Positions 51,503 through 59,758 of a DNA stretch of 64,000 nucleotides are shown piece by piece; the stretch's first letter is position 1, and each line of letters starts with the position of its first letter. Origin of the DNA: Paludibacteraceae bacterium (GTDB lineage: Bacteria; Bacteroidota; Bacteroidia; Bacteroidales; Paludibacteraceae); NCBI GenBank assembly GCA_024401455.1, contig JAKSLA010000010.1:1-64000 (forward strand), given 5' to 3'. The notes beneath the pieces are model-generated. The model ran no database searches and was not told where the DNA came from. It saw only the letters and a program-made list of their open reading frames with translations. Both the position numbers and the translations under genes were made by a program.

Positions 51503-53242
51503 ATGAGAGTAGCAAATGTGAAAAAGAGTCTTGGATTGCTTCTTCTGTGTCTGATGATGTTAGGAGGAATGCCGCTTAACGCGCAAAGTAATTTTGTGCG
51601 TGTCAATCAAGTGGGGTATTATGCCCATTCGACAAAGCAGGCCATTTTGGCTAATATGGATGCTACGGAGTTTGAAGTCCGTGAACAAGTCTCTGGCGAT
51701 GTCGTTTATCGTGGTGAATTGAAGGAAGGGAAGCATTGGAAACAGTCTAACGAGACTTTGCAGGTGGCCGACTTCACGAAGGTGACCAAACCTGGTAAAT
51801 ATTATATTCATTGTTTGAATGAGAAGTCGCATCCGTTTGAAATCAAGGAGCAAGATGTTTTTAAGTCACTTTCCGTATGGACGTTAAAGGCTTTCTATTT
51901 GTGGCGTGCCTCTACTGAAATCAAGTCTGAGTATGCTACATTCAACGGATACGACTATTCTCGTCCGAAGGGACATGCTGATGATACCGTTTATATCCAC
52001 GCTTCTGCGGCTACGTCTAAGCGACCAATCGAATCGTTCGTGTCGGCACCCCGTGGTTGGTATGATGCCGGTGACTATAACTTGTATGTGGTGAATGCAG
52101 GTATTTCGTTCCATGCTTTGGCTTTGGCTTACGAGGCTTGTCCTGAATATTATAAGTCGCTGAATTTGAACATTCCTGAAAGTGGAAATGGTCTGCCTGA
52201 CATCTTGAATGAGATGAAATGGGAACTTGATTGGCTTTTCAATATGCAGGATGAGGACGGTGGCGTTTATCACAAGTTGACCTCGTTGCGTTTCTGTTCG
52301 ATGATTATGCCAGAGAAGGATGATTTGGATAGATATATGGTCGGAAAGTCAACGGCAGCGGCTTTGAATTTTTCTGCCATTATGGCTATGGCGTCTCGCC
52401 TTTACAAAGATTATGATACTATTTGTCCTGGATTGTCGGCTCGTGCGTTGGATGCCTCTGTCCGTGCTTGGAAATGGGCGCTCGCCAATCCTAATGTCCA
52501 TTTCAGCAATCCGGAAGGTGTTCGTACGGGTGAGTATGGCGACAGAGATCGTTTGTTCGATGACGAGTTCTTTTGGGCTGCTTCTGAACTTTTCATCACA
52601 ACGGGTGACAAGAAGTATTTTGAGCGACTTGATTTTATGCAAATCTTTGATTCCCCAACATGGGTGACGGTCAATTCGTTGGGATTGATGTCGTTGGCTT
52701 TGCATAAGGAGCAAATCGCCAAATGGGTGGATACGGATCCTATTGACCGTAAATTCAAGGGCTTGTGCGAAGGCTTGTATAATATGTGCCATTATTGTCC
52801 GAACTTGGTGCCCATCAAAAAGTTCGAGTGGGGAAGCAATGGCGTGATTGCCTCTAATGGAATGATTCTCGGTTTGGCTTATCTCGTTTATAATCAGGAT
52901 AAATATAAGGAGGCAATGCTCTCTACTTTCAACTATTTGTTGGGAACAAATCCGACTGACTATTGTTTTGTGACGAGATTCGGAACACGTTATCCTAAGA
53001 ATATGCACGACCGCAGGACGACCGCAATGGGCAAGGATGAGCCTATGCCTGGTTATTTGGTGGGTGGTGCCAATCCGGCTCAGGTGGCTGATTGTGGTAA
53101 GCAGAATTATCCGTCTTCTCAACCTGCGCGTTGCTATTTGGACCGTATGTGTAGTTACTCAACCAATGAGATAGCCATCAACTGGAATGCTCCAATGGCG
53201 GCTTTGTCTGGTATTGTAGAGTATGTCATGGAAAAGAAATGA
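51503..53242 (+). CDS. GH9 family glycoside hydrolase (cellulase-like)
   Basis: Secreted beta-glucan-degrading enzyme of 579 residues. Signal peptide to about residue 28, then a CelD-type N-terminal Ig-like domain (about 30-115), then the GH9 alpha/alpha barrel. The catalytic-base motif is GWYDAGDYNLYVV (Asp pair near 194-197). MHDRRT and the proton-donor region YSTNEIAINWNAPM near the C-terminus complete the family signature. Endo- or exo-action and exact glucan cannot be decided. No T9SS tail, unlike the GH2 and beta-helix enzymes. Confidence 0.92.
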   Translation: MRVANVKKSLGLLLLCLMMLGGMPLNAQSNFVRVNQVGYYAHSTKQAILANMDATEFEVREQVSGDVVYRGELKEGKHWKQSNETLQVADFTKVTKPGKYYIHCLNEKSHPFEIKEQDVFKSLSVWTLKAFYLWRASTEIKSEYATFNGYDYSRPKGHADDTVYIHASAATSKRPIESFVSAPRGWYDAGDYNLYVVNAGISFHALALAYEACPEYYKSLNLNIPESGNGLPDILNEMKWELDWLFNMQDEDGGVYHKLTSLRFCSMIMPEKDDLDRYMVGKSTAAALNFSAIMAMASRLYKDYDTICPGLSARALDASVRAWKWALANPNVHFSNPEGVRTGEYGDRDRLFDDEFFWAASELFITTGDKKYFERLDFMQIFDSPTWVTVNSLGLMSLALHKEQIAKWVDTDPIDRKFKGLCEGLYNMCHYCPNLVPIKKFEWGSNGVIASNGMILGLAYLVYNQDKYKEAMLSTFNYLLGTNPTDYCFVTRFGTRYPKNMHDRRTTAMGKDEPMPGYLVGGANPAQVADCGKQNYPSSQPARCYLDRMCSYSTNEIAINWNAPMAALSGIVEYVMEKK

Positions 53243-53268
53243 TGTGATCCCTTTGCAGATTATAGAAT

Positions 53269-53297
53269 AGGGCGGACGTTAAGTTCGCCCTTTTTTT
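53269..53297 (+). terminator. Terminator of GH9 gene
   Basis: AGGGCGGAC (53269-53277) pairs with GTTCGCCCT (53283-53291), one G-U pair, then T6. Confidence 0.88.
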
Positions 53298-53329
53298 GAG
53301 AAATGATTTTGACCTGCAACGGGTCATTT

Positions 53330-53361
53330 CTTGAAAAAGTCGCCGAAACCAATTATATTTG
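53330..53361 (+). promoter_or_regulatory. Promoter of SpoU methyltransferase gene
   Basis: CTTG (53330-53333), 20 bases, TATATTTG (53354-53361); start codon 59 bases downstream of the box. Confidence 0.6.
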
Positions 53362-53419
53362 TGCCTAAATGTGAAATTAAAAAAATGGGGATTTTATAGA
53401 AGCCCCTTATTATATCAAT

Positions 53420-53950
53420 ATGCGAAAATTAGGAATCGAGGATTTGGGTAGAATATCGGCTGACGAATTTAAGACGGTCGAAAAGATGCCTTTGGTGGTT
53501 GTGTTGGATAATGTGAGAAGTTTGCATAACGTAGGTGCCGTGTTCCGTACCTCAGATGCGTTCTTGGTTGAGTCCATCTATTTGTGTGGTATCACTTCGA
53601 CACCTCCTAATGCAGAGATACATAAGACTGCGTTGGGGGCCGAGTTTTCCGTAGATTGGAAATATTTTGAAAACACGCAGGATGCCATCAAATCGTTACA
53701 GTCGGAAGGTTATTATGTCTATTCCATTGAACAGGTGGAAGGAAGCATTATGTTGCCTGAACTGAAGTTGGAACGTGGAAAAAAGTATGCTGTTGTGATG
53801 GGCAACGAGGTGAAGGGCGTTTTGCAGGAGGTAGTAGATATGAGTGATGCTTGCATCGAATTGCCTCAGTATGGTACAAAACATTCGTTGAATGTCTCGG
53901 TCACGGCTGGTATCGTGATTTGGGATTTCTTTAAGCAGATAGGTCGTTGA
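53420..53950 (+). CDS. SpoU/TrmH-type RNA 2'-O-methyltransferase
   Basis: SPOUT methyltransferase of 176 residues. Motif 1 is NVGAVFRTSDAF, motif 2 is VVMGNEVKGV, motif 3 is IELPQYGTKHSLNVSVTAGIV, together forming the trefoil-knot SAM site. It lacks the N-terminal substrate-binding domain of RlmB, so the target (tRNA or rRNA) is undetermined. It may be transcribed with the M16 peptidase gene 35 bases downstream. Confidence 0.88.
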   Translation: MRKLGIEDLGRISADEFKTVEKMPLVVVLDNVRSLHNVGAVFRTSDAFLVESIYLCGITSTPPNAEIHKTALGAEFSVDWKYFENTQDAIKSLQSEGYYVYSIEQVEGSIMLPELKLERGKKYAVVMGNEVKGVLQEVVDMSDACIELPQYGTKHSLNVSVTAGIVIWDFFKQIGR

Positions 53951-53985
53951 AAGACGAAGGTTGTAATTTGAGTTTTTAGTTTAAG

Positions 53986-55227
53986 ATGTTGAAATATAAT
54001 CGTTTCGTGTTAGGTAATGGATTGCGAGTAATCCATTTGGAGGATAAGAATACACCGATGGTGGTGGTGAATACGCTCTATGACGTAGGAGCGCGCGATG
54101 AATCGCCCGACCGTACGGGTATGGCGCACCTTTTTGAACATTTGATGTTCGGAGGTTCTGCCAATGTTCCGTCGTTTGATGATCCCATCCAGCAAGCAGG
54201 AGGTGAGGACAATGCTTGGACGACCAATGACTATACCAATTATTATGAAGTCCTTCCCTCTCAGAATGCGGAAATCGCCTTCTGGTTGGAGTCTGACCGT
54301 ATGTTAGCATTGGAGTTTAGTCAGCGTTCATTGGACGTACAGAAGCAGGTCGTTTGTGAAGAGTTTAAGCAACGCAATCTGAACCAACCCTACGGAGATG
54401 TCTCTCATTTGATGCGTTCGTTGGTTTTCAAGCAACATCCCTATAGTTGGCCTACGATTGGTTTGGAACTTTCTCACATTGAAAGTGTAGATTTGGAGTT
54501 CGAGAAGCAATCCTTTTATTCGCATTATGCGCCTAACAATGCTATACTTTCGGTGGTGGGCAATATTTCATTGGCGGAGACGAAACGCTTGGTGGAGAAA
54601 TGGTATGCTGACATTCCTCGCCGAGAGGTGGTGAAACGTGATATTCCTCGTGAACCAGAGCAGACAGAGCCTCGTTTTATGGAGGTGGAGCGGAATGTGC
54701 CTGCCGATGCTATTTATAAGGCATTTCGTTCGCCACGCCGTATGGATGAAGACTATTATGTTTCAGACTTGATGTCAGATATTTTGGCTAATGGTCGTTC
54801 TTCGCGCCTTTTTCAGCGAATGGTGTGTGAACGCAAACTATTCTTGTCTGTAGATGCGTGCATCTTGGGCGACATTGAGGAAGGCCTCTTTTATGTGAAC
54901 GGGAAATTGGCCGATGGTGTCTCTTTTGAAGAGGCCGACAAGGCGCTAAACGATGAGTTGCAGGCATTGTGCAACGAATTGCTTGATGAACACGAATTGG
55001 AGAAGGTAAAGAACAAATATGAGTCTAACCGCCTATTCGGTGATATAAGCCTTCTCAACAAGGCCAATAGCCTCTGCTATTATGAATTGTTAGGTGATGT
55101 AGAACTTATCAATACGGAACTCTCTTACTATCAGAAAGTAACCGCCGAAGATGTCCGGTCTTTGGCGAGAAAACTATTCCGTCCGGAAAATTGTTCTACA
55201 ATTTATTATCGGGCGAAGAGAAAGTAG
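53986..55227 (+). CDS. M16 family (insulinase-like) zinc peptidase
   Basis: Peptidase of 413 residues with the inverted zinc motif HLFEHLMFGG (HxxEH, about residue 47) and the third ligand Glu in VVCEEFKQRN. The size is that of a single-chain half (bacterial PMP-beta-like), and no partner M16 gene is adjacent, so a homodimer is likely. There is no signal peptide, which suggests a cytoplasmic role in peptide turnover. Confidence 0.9.
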   Translation: MLKYNRFVLGNGLRVIHLEDKNTPMVVVNTLYDVGARDESPDRTGMAHLFEHLMFGGSANVPSFDDPIQQAGGEDNAWTTNDYTNYYEVLPSQNAEIAFWLESDRMLALEFSQRSLDVQKQVVCEEFKQRNLNQPYGDVSHLMRSLVFKQHPYSWPTIGLELSHIESVDLEFEKQSFYSHYAPNNAILSVVGNISLAETKRLVEKWYADIPRREVVKRDIPREPEQTEPRFMEVERNVPADAIYKAFRSPRRMDEDYYVSDLMSDILANGRSSRLFQRMVCERKLFLSVDACILGDIEEGLFYVNGKLADGVSFEEADKALNDELQALCNELLDEHELEKVKNKYESNRLFGDISLLNKANSLCYYELLGDVELINTELSYYQKVTAEDVRSLARKLFRPENCSTIYYRAKRK

Positions 55228-55272
55228 AGGCTGGAAGTTTTTTTGTTAGCAATGAATATCTAAAAATAAATT

Positions 55273-55539
55273 ATGATAGACGAATTAATCAAAACCATCA
55301 AATATACGATGGAGGAATTAGGAGACGAGGAGATGCTTAACTACATTGAAGAGCATGGGTTGACAGCCGAGACATCGTTTGATGAGGATGGTTTGAATTT
55401 CGACGAGATGTCAGCCATCGAACTGATGACTGCCATCTCTCAGGACTTGCGTATTGAGATTGAAGATGACGTTGAATTTATGGACATCCTTCTCTATGGT
55501 ACAATCGGTGAAGCGGCTGAGTATTTGAAGAGGAACTGA
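55273..55539 (+). CDS. Acyl-carrier-protein-like small acidic protein lacking the Ser site
   Basis: Protein of 88 residues, very acidic and helical. The C-terminal two thirds fit the ACP pattern: LNFDEMSAIELMTAISQDLR, then IEIEDDVEFMDI and TIGEAAEYLK. Where ACPs have DSL with the phosphopantetheinylated Ser, this reads DEM. It therefore probably cannot be loaded by ordinary phosphopantetheinyl transfer. Its role is unknown; it may be a structural or regulatory ACP relative. 45 bases after the M16 gene. Confidence 0.6.
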   Translation: MIDELIKTIKYTMEELGDEEMLNYIEEHGLTAETSFDEDGLNFDEMSAIELMTAISQDLRIEIEDDVEFMDILLYGTIGEAAEYLKRN

Positions 55540-55605
55540 TTAAATTAACGTCAAATACAGAGTCAGTTGCATGGTCAGTATTCTGAAAACCATAATGCAC
55601 TTTTT

Positions 55606-56069
55606 TTGCGTTGTTTGGTACTTTTTTGTCGGAATACTACAAACCGTTTTACCTCTCAATGTTTATTATCTCAATGCCTCTACCTCATCTTTTGTCAGCC
55701 CAGTTGCAGCCACAATCTGTTCAATGGGGACTCCTATGTTTTTAAGGTTGAGGGCGATGGCTGTCTTTTCTTCTTTTCTGCCAATTTCAATACCCTCTAC
55801 CAACCCTTCGTCGTGACCTTCCTTCCTTTCGTTCTTCCAAGAAGAAAGATTGCTTCTATAGGCATCTAAACTGATGTTGTATTTCATCAACTCCTCTTCA
55901 TTCATATTGAATAGCGAGGCAATTGATTCCACTTTTTCGAAAACGGGTTGCTCTTTTTGGAAGGGCAGTTTAGTCTTGATGTTTTCCATATTCGTTAAAT
56001 TATAGAGCCAATATTCAATTTTAGACTTCGGGTATTCCTTGGATTTGCCCTTGAAGTCCTTTTATATTA
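55606..56069. repeat. Direct repeat copy R1 (~464 bp)
   Basis: Near-identical to 56969-57435, same orientation. I count four substitutions and one 3-base indel. It covers a truncated Rpn-type transposase end plus about 60 bases beyond its stop. No terminal inverted repeats or clear target duplication were found. Confidence 0.93.
55666..56061 (-). pseudogene. Rpn/PD-(D/E)XK family transposase, C-terminal remnant 1
   Basis: Open frame of 131 codons after an in-frame TAA at 56064-56062; it reads KDFKGKSKEYPKSKIEYWLY then MENIKTKLPFQKEQPVFEKV and a C-terminal EGIEIGRKEEK...VEALR. This matches the C-terminal helical half of recombination-promoting nuclease (Rpn) or putative PD-(D/E)XK transposases, normally about 280-310 residues. 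The N-terminal nuclease core is missing. A shorter ATG-started product of 107 residues (from 55989) is possible but would lack the catalytic domain. Confidence 0.75.
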
Positions 56070-56166
56070 AATAGCTACGCATGGTAATGAATTTGTTTTT
56101 GACAAATATATTTAAAAACATAATAGAAAAAATACAAAGAAATATAAAAAGTCTGCATTATTTATT

Positions 56167-56174
56167 TACTTTTG
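56167..56174 (+). promoter_or_regulatory. -7 box upstream of small membrane protein
   Basis: TACTTTTG in a very AT-rich stretch, 62 bases before the 56236 start; no clear -33 box. Confidence 0.4.
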
Positions 56175-56235
56175 TATATATGATTAATTATACGTTGTAC
56201 CTAACTAATTTTTTTACATCATAACAACCAACAAA

Positions 56236-56703
56236 ATGTTTAAGAATATGAGTTTTATATCTCCTCTTTGGGTAATACCAGCAATGATCATAATTGCCAT
56301 ATTGGTACTTTTATATTTGGGTTCTTGTTATCGTACTTATTATAGCACTTATTATTACATACAGTTGCCCATTATGTTAGTCTTGGCTGCTATTCCAATT
56401 TTGGGAATTACGGGTTATTTTGTAAATAACATTTTCTTTGCATTAGTTTCGTTAATCTGTGGCTTGATTACTATTGGCCTCGTGATGACGATTGCCAGTC
56501 CCTTGGCGCCTTTGATGGCTATAACCGATATTGTTGCAGGTGTTTTGGCTCTGGGGGTCACTCTTTTATTTACTGGATTCACCTTTAAAGGTTGGCACTC
56601 CCTAGCTCTTTTCTGCAACTTCTTCACCTATTTTCAGGTGTTCTGTACGGGGGCTTTATTGTTAGAGCTACTAAAAAATGGGTTGCATTTTAGTTATAAC
56701 TGA
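56236..56703 (+). CDS. Small four-helix membrane protein, unknown
   Basis: Protein of 155 residues with about four hydrophobic segments and a Tyr-rich loop (YRTYYSTYYYIQL). I recognise no family. It lies between the two direct repeats R1 and R2, is oppositely oriented to the surrounding minus-strand genes and is AT-rich, so it may be cargo of the rearrangement. A strong terminator follows. Confidence 0.65.
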   Translation: MFKNMSFISPLWVIPAMIIIAILVLLYLGSCYRTYYSTYYYIQLPIMLVLAAIPILGITGYFVNNIFFALVSLICGLITIGLVMTIASPLAPLMAITDIVAGVLALGVTLLFTGFTFKGWHSLALFCNFFTYFQVFCTGALLLELLKNGLHFSYN

Positions 56704-56784
56704 TGAATGACTTATTTCGTTCTTTAGCTATGTTATGTGATATCCTCTTTGTATATGAAATAAAAACAATGGTTTCTTAATATC

Positions 56785-56816
56785 AACGGCTGGCACATTG
56801 AGTGTCAGCCGTTTTT
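56785..56816 (+). terminator. Terminator of small membrane protein gene
   Basis: 12-bp stem AACGGCTGGCAC/GTGTCAGCCGTT (56785-56796 and 56802-56813) with one G-U pair, then T residues. Confidence 0.88.
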
Positions 56817-56838
56817 GCGTTGGGTAAACATCTACTTT

Positions 56839-56970
56839 TTAAATGATTCTTTTGGCCTTCAACTCGATATACTTGTTGATTGTGTTCACGTTTAAGTCTT
56901 CTGGGCGAGTGAGCAGAGCATAGATACCATTTTGCTGAAGCCTTTTGATGATAAGTTTCTGCTCAAACTT
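56839..56970 (-). pseudogene. Orphan 3' end of a second DUF58 gene
   Basis: The minus strand encodes 43 codons and a stop reading KFEQKLIIKRLQQNGIYALL then TRPEDLNVNTINKYIELKAK and RII. Aligned to the last 42 residues of the intact DUF58 protein at 57428-58741, I count 29 identities. Its upstream end is abruptly replaced by repeat R2. It is therefore a diverged allele or paralogue tail separated from its body. Confidence 0.85.
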
Positions 56971-57435
56971 GCGTTGTTTGGTACTTTTTTGTCGGAATAC
57001 TACAAATCGTTTTACCTCCTCTCAATGTTTATTATTTCAATGCCTCTACCTCATCTTTTGTCAGCCCAGTTGCAGCCACAATCTGTTCGATGGGGACTCC
57101 TATGTTTTTAAGGTTGAGGGCGATGACTGTCTTTTCTTCTTTTCTGCCAATTTCAATACCCTCTACCAACCCTTCGTCGTGACCTTCCTTCCTTTCGTTC
57201 TTCCAAGAAGAAAGATTGCTTCTATAGGCATCTAAACTGATGTTGTATTTCATCAACTCCTCTTCATTCATATTGAATAGCGAGGCAATTGATTCCACTT
57301 TTTCGAAAACGGGTTGCTCTTTTTGGAAGGGCAGTTTAGTCTTGATGTTTTCCATATTCGTTAAATTATAGAGCCAATATTCAATTTTAGACTTCGGGTA
57401 TTCCTTGGATTTGCCCTTGAAGTCCTTTTATATTA
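56969..57435. repeat. Direct repeat copy R2 (~467 bp)
   Basis: Second copy of R1, three bases longer. One end overlaps the last codons of the intact DUF58 gene and the other abuts the orphan DUF58 tail. Confidence 0.93.
57032..57427 (-). pseudogene. Rpn/PD-(D/E)XK family transposase, C-terminal remnant 2
   Basis: Same remnant as in R1, beginning directly after the DUF58 stop codon and in the same frame. It differs from remnant 1 by one Ala-to-Val (EEKTVIAL) and a final Lys for Arg. No nuclease core. The near identity of the two remnants suggests a recent duplication or gene conversion. Confidence 0.75.
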
Positions 57436-58741
57436 TCCTACGCGCCTTCATTTCCACATATTTGTTGATGGCATTTACGCTGACTTGTTCAGGACGGGAA
57501 AGAAGTGCATAAATGCCACTTTGTTTTAACTTGTTGATGATCAATTTTTTTTCAAAAATAAACTTTTCGGCAATCGTTTGGGTGAAGTAATCGTTGGTGG
57601 TGCGAGGATCTTTTTCGCTTAGGGCTTCCATTTCACTGTCATTAAAGAAGACGACGAGAAGCGTATGTCTTTGCGAAATTAGTTTCAAGAAGGGTAATTG
57701 TTGTTCCATACTCACCATACTGTCGAAGGTCGTGAAAACGATAAAAAGGCTTCGTTTACTGATCTGTTTTTTGCTGTATTCGTATAGGTTGGCAAAGTCT
57801 CCATATTTGAAGTCGGTCTTCTCGTTGTAGAGAGCTTCCATAATTAAATTCAACTGCCTTACATTTTTGCTGGCTGGGACATGGGTGGAAATGTTTTGTT
57901 CAAAGGTGATGAGGCCTGCGTTGTCCTTATGTTGGAGCGCAACGTGAGAGAGGGCAAGTGTGGCATTGATGGAGTAGTCGAGTAGAGTCATGCCGTTGAA
58001 TACTTGTTGCATGCCACGGCCTTTGTCAATGATGCAGTATATCTGTTGGGCTTGTTCGTCGTCATAGACGTTACACATCAGTTGATGTTTGCGGGCACTT
58101 GCTTTCCAGTTGATGGTGCGATAGTCATCTCCCTTGACATACTCCTTTATGTTTTCAAACTCCATGCTTTGTCCTATTTTTCGGACGTTCTTGATGCCCA
58201 ACTCTCTGCTTTTGTTCGTGGGAGAGAGCAGTTGCGTATTACGAATGATGTTGTATGAAGGATAGACCTTGGCCGTGAAAGGAATTTCGAACTTGAATTT
58301 CCTCTCCAAGAGTTTAAACCGAGACTCGACGAAGATATTGACATTTTGAAAAGTATAACTTCCTCGTTTCTTTGGTGTTATGCTGTATGTGATCTCTTTG
58401 GTTGTTCTTGCAGCAAAAGTTTCGACAATTTCAAAATCCCTTATTTGGAACTCGTCTGGCAGTTCATCAACGATCTTTGTGGAGAGGGACTTGTCAGATT
58501 GGTTAGTGATGATAAGAGAAATGGTATTTTTGTCACCGTTGGAAAGTCGGTTGTCACATTTCCTTTGACATTCAAACCCAATGTTTGAGGAGTAAATGCT
58601 GGTCATGTCGAACAAAAAAATGATTATAAAGACGATAAGAAAGATGGCCCCCACCAATGTAAAGATACTTGATATGCTGTTGGCGGCAAATATCGAGGCG
58701 ATGGCTATTAATGCAATTATCGTTTTCTTCGTGATAAACAT
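57428..58741 (-). CDS. DUF58 domain protein, MoxR-associated
   Basis: Membrane-anchored protein of 437 residues with two N-terminal helices (about 6-48), an Ig-like region, and the DUF58/vWA-like domain. The diagnostic segment is SMEFENIKEYVKGDDYRTIN followed by WKASARK. The metal-site motif reads IDKGRGM rather than the usual DxSxS, so metal binding is doubtful. It works with MoxR ATPases in envelope protein maturation in many bacteria. It is last in the SpoIIM-DUF4129-DUF4350-MoxR-DUF58 operon, and its stop lies within repeat R2. Confidence 0.9.
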   Translation of the reverse strand: MFITKKTIIALIAIASIFAANSISSIFTLVGAIFLIVFIIIFLFDMTSIYSSNIGFECQRKCDNRLSNGDKNTISLIITNQSDKSLSTKIVDELPDEFQIRDFEIVETFAARTTKEITYSITPKKRGSYTFQNVNIFVESRFKLLERKFKFEIPFTAKVYPSYNIIRNTQLLSPTNKSRELGIKNVRKIGQSMEFENIKEYVKGDDYRTINWKASARKHQLMCNVYDDEQAQQIYCIIDKGRGMQQVFNGMTLLDYSINATLALSHVALQHKDNAGLITFEQNISTHVPASKNVRQLNLIMEALYNEKTDFKYGDFANLYEYSKKQISKRSLFIVFTTFDSMVSMEQQLPFLKLISQRHTLLVVFFNDSEMEALSEKDPRTTNDYFTQTIAEKFIFEKKLIINKLKQSGIYALLSRPEQVSVNAINKYVEMKARRII

Positions 58742-58769
58742 GCTCTTTGTCCTTTTGTTTTTTGGATGA

Positions 58770-59738
58770 TTATTTAGGAACCTCTACATTTTCGACAATC
58801 TCATCGATGATGGTCTCCACGGCTGTACCTTCCATTTCTGCCTGAGAGGAGAGAATGAGTCTGTGGCAGAGCACTGGTACGGCAAGTATCTTGATGTCGT
58901 CAGGGATGACGAATGATCTGCCTTGTAGGAGGGCAAAAGCTTTTGATGCATTGAGTAGTGCAATGGATGCACGAGGTGATGCTCCCATATAGATGGATGA
59001 GTTGGTGCGGCTCTCTTGAATGATTTGAGCGATGTAGGCGATGAGTTTGGAATCAATGAAGATGCTGTGGGCCTTCTTTCTCAAATCGAGTAGTTCGTCC
59101 TTTGTGATGATGGTGGGCAACTCTTCCAGTTTGGTGAAGTTTTTCTTCTCATTGTGAGCCGTGATGATGCGTACCTCCTCTTCGAGCGTAGGGTATCCCA
59201 TTTTTATTTTAAAGAGGAAACGGTCCAGTTGTGCTTCTGGGAGGCGGTAGGTACCTTCCTGTTCGATAGGGTTTTGGGTGGCAATGATGGTGTAAACGTC
59301 GCCCATGGAATGTTGTGTCCCGTCAATGGTTGTTTGTCGCTCTTCCATCACCTCAAAAAGAGCCGATTGTGTCTTGGCAGGTGCTCTGTTTATCTCGTCC
59401 ACGAGGATGATGTCGCCGAAAGCCGGACCTTTGTGGAAGTTGAACGAGTTGGTGCTCATGTTGAATACGTTGGTACCCAACACGTCTGAGGGCATCAAAT
59501 CGGATGTGAACTGAATACGTGAGAAGTCGGCGTTGATGAGTTTTGAGATGACTCTTGCCGTAAGGGTCTTGGCAATTCCTGGGACGCCCTCTATTAAGAC
59601 GTGGCCGTCGGCAAGGATAGCCGTCAATATCAAGTCAATCATACGATCCTGACCGGCAATGACTTGAGAAATCGTTTTTCTCATCAATTCTATTTTATCG
59701 TTGTACGATGTCTCTTGAAAAAAATCGTTGTTGTCCAT
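58770..59738 (-). CDS. MoxR-family AAA ATPase
   Basis: AAA+ chaperone-like ATPase of 322 residues. Walker A is EGVPGIAKT, Walker B DIILVDEINRAPAKTQSALF, sensor region TIIATQNPIEQEGTY, arginine finger in LDRFLFK. The C-terminal lid contains GASPRASIALL. It probably drives the DUF58/DUF4350 membrane complex. Gaps to neighbours are 20-28 bases. Confidence 0.95.
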   Translation of the reverse strand: MDNNDFFQETSYNDKIELMRKTISQVIAGQDRMIDLILTAILADGHVLIEGVPGIAKTLTARVISKLINADFSRIQFTSDLMPSDVLGTNVFNMSTNSFNFHKGPAFGDIILVDEINRAPAKTQSALFEVMEERQTTIDGTQHSMGDVYTIIATQNPIEQEGTYRLPEAQLDRFLFKIKMGYPTLEEEVRIITAHNEKKNFTKLEELPTIITKDELLDLRKKAHSIFIDSKLIAYIAQIIQESRTNSSIYMGASPRASIALLNASKAFALLQGRSFVIPDDIKILAVPVLCHRLILSSQAEMEGTAVETIIDEIVENVEVPK

Positions 59739-59758
59739 ATCTAAATGTAATTTGTCTG

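Noticed and set aside
55606-57435. Complete insertion sequence at the repeats
   Set aside because: No terminal inverted repeats, no full-length transposase and no target duplication were found.
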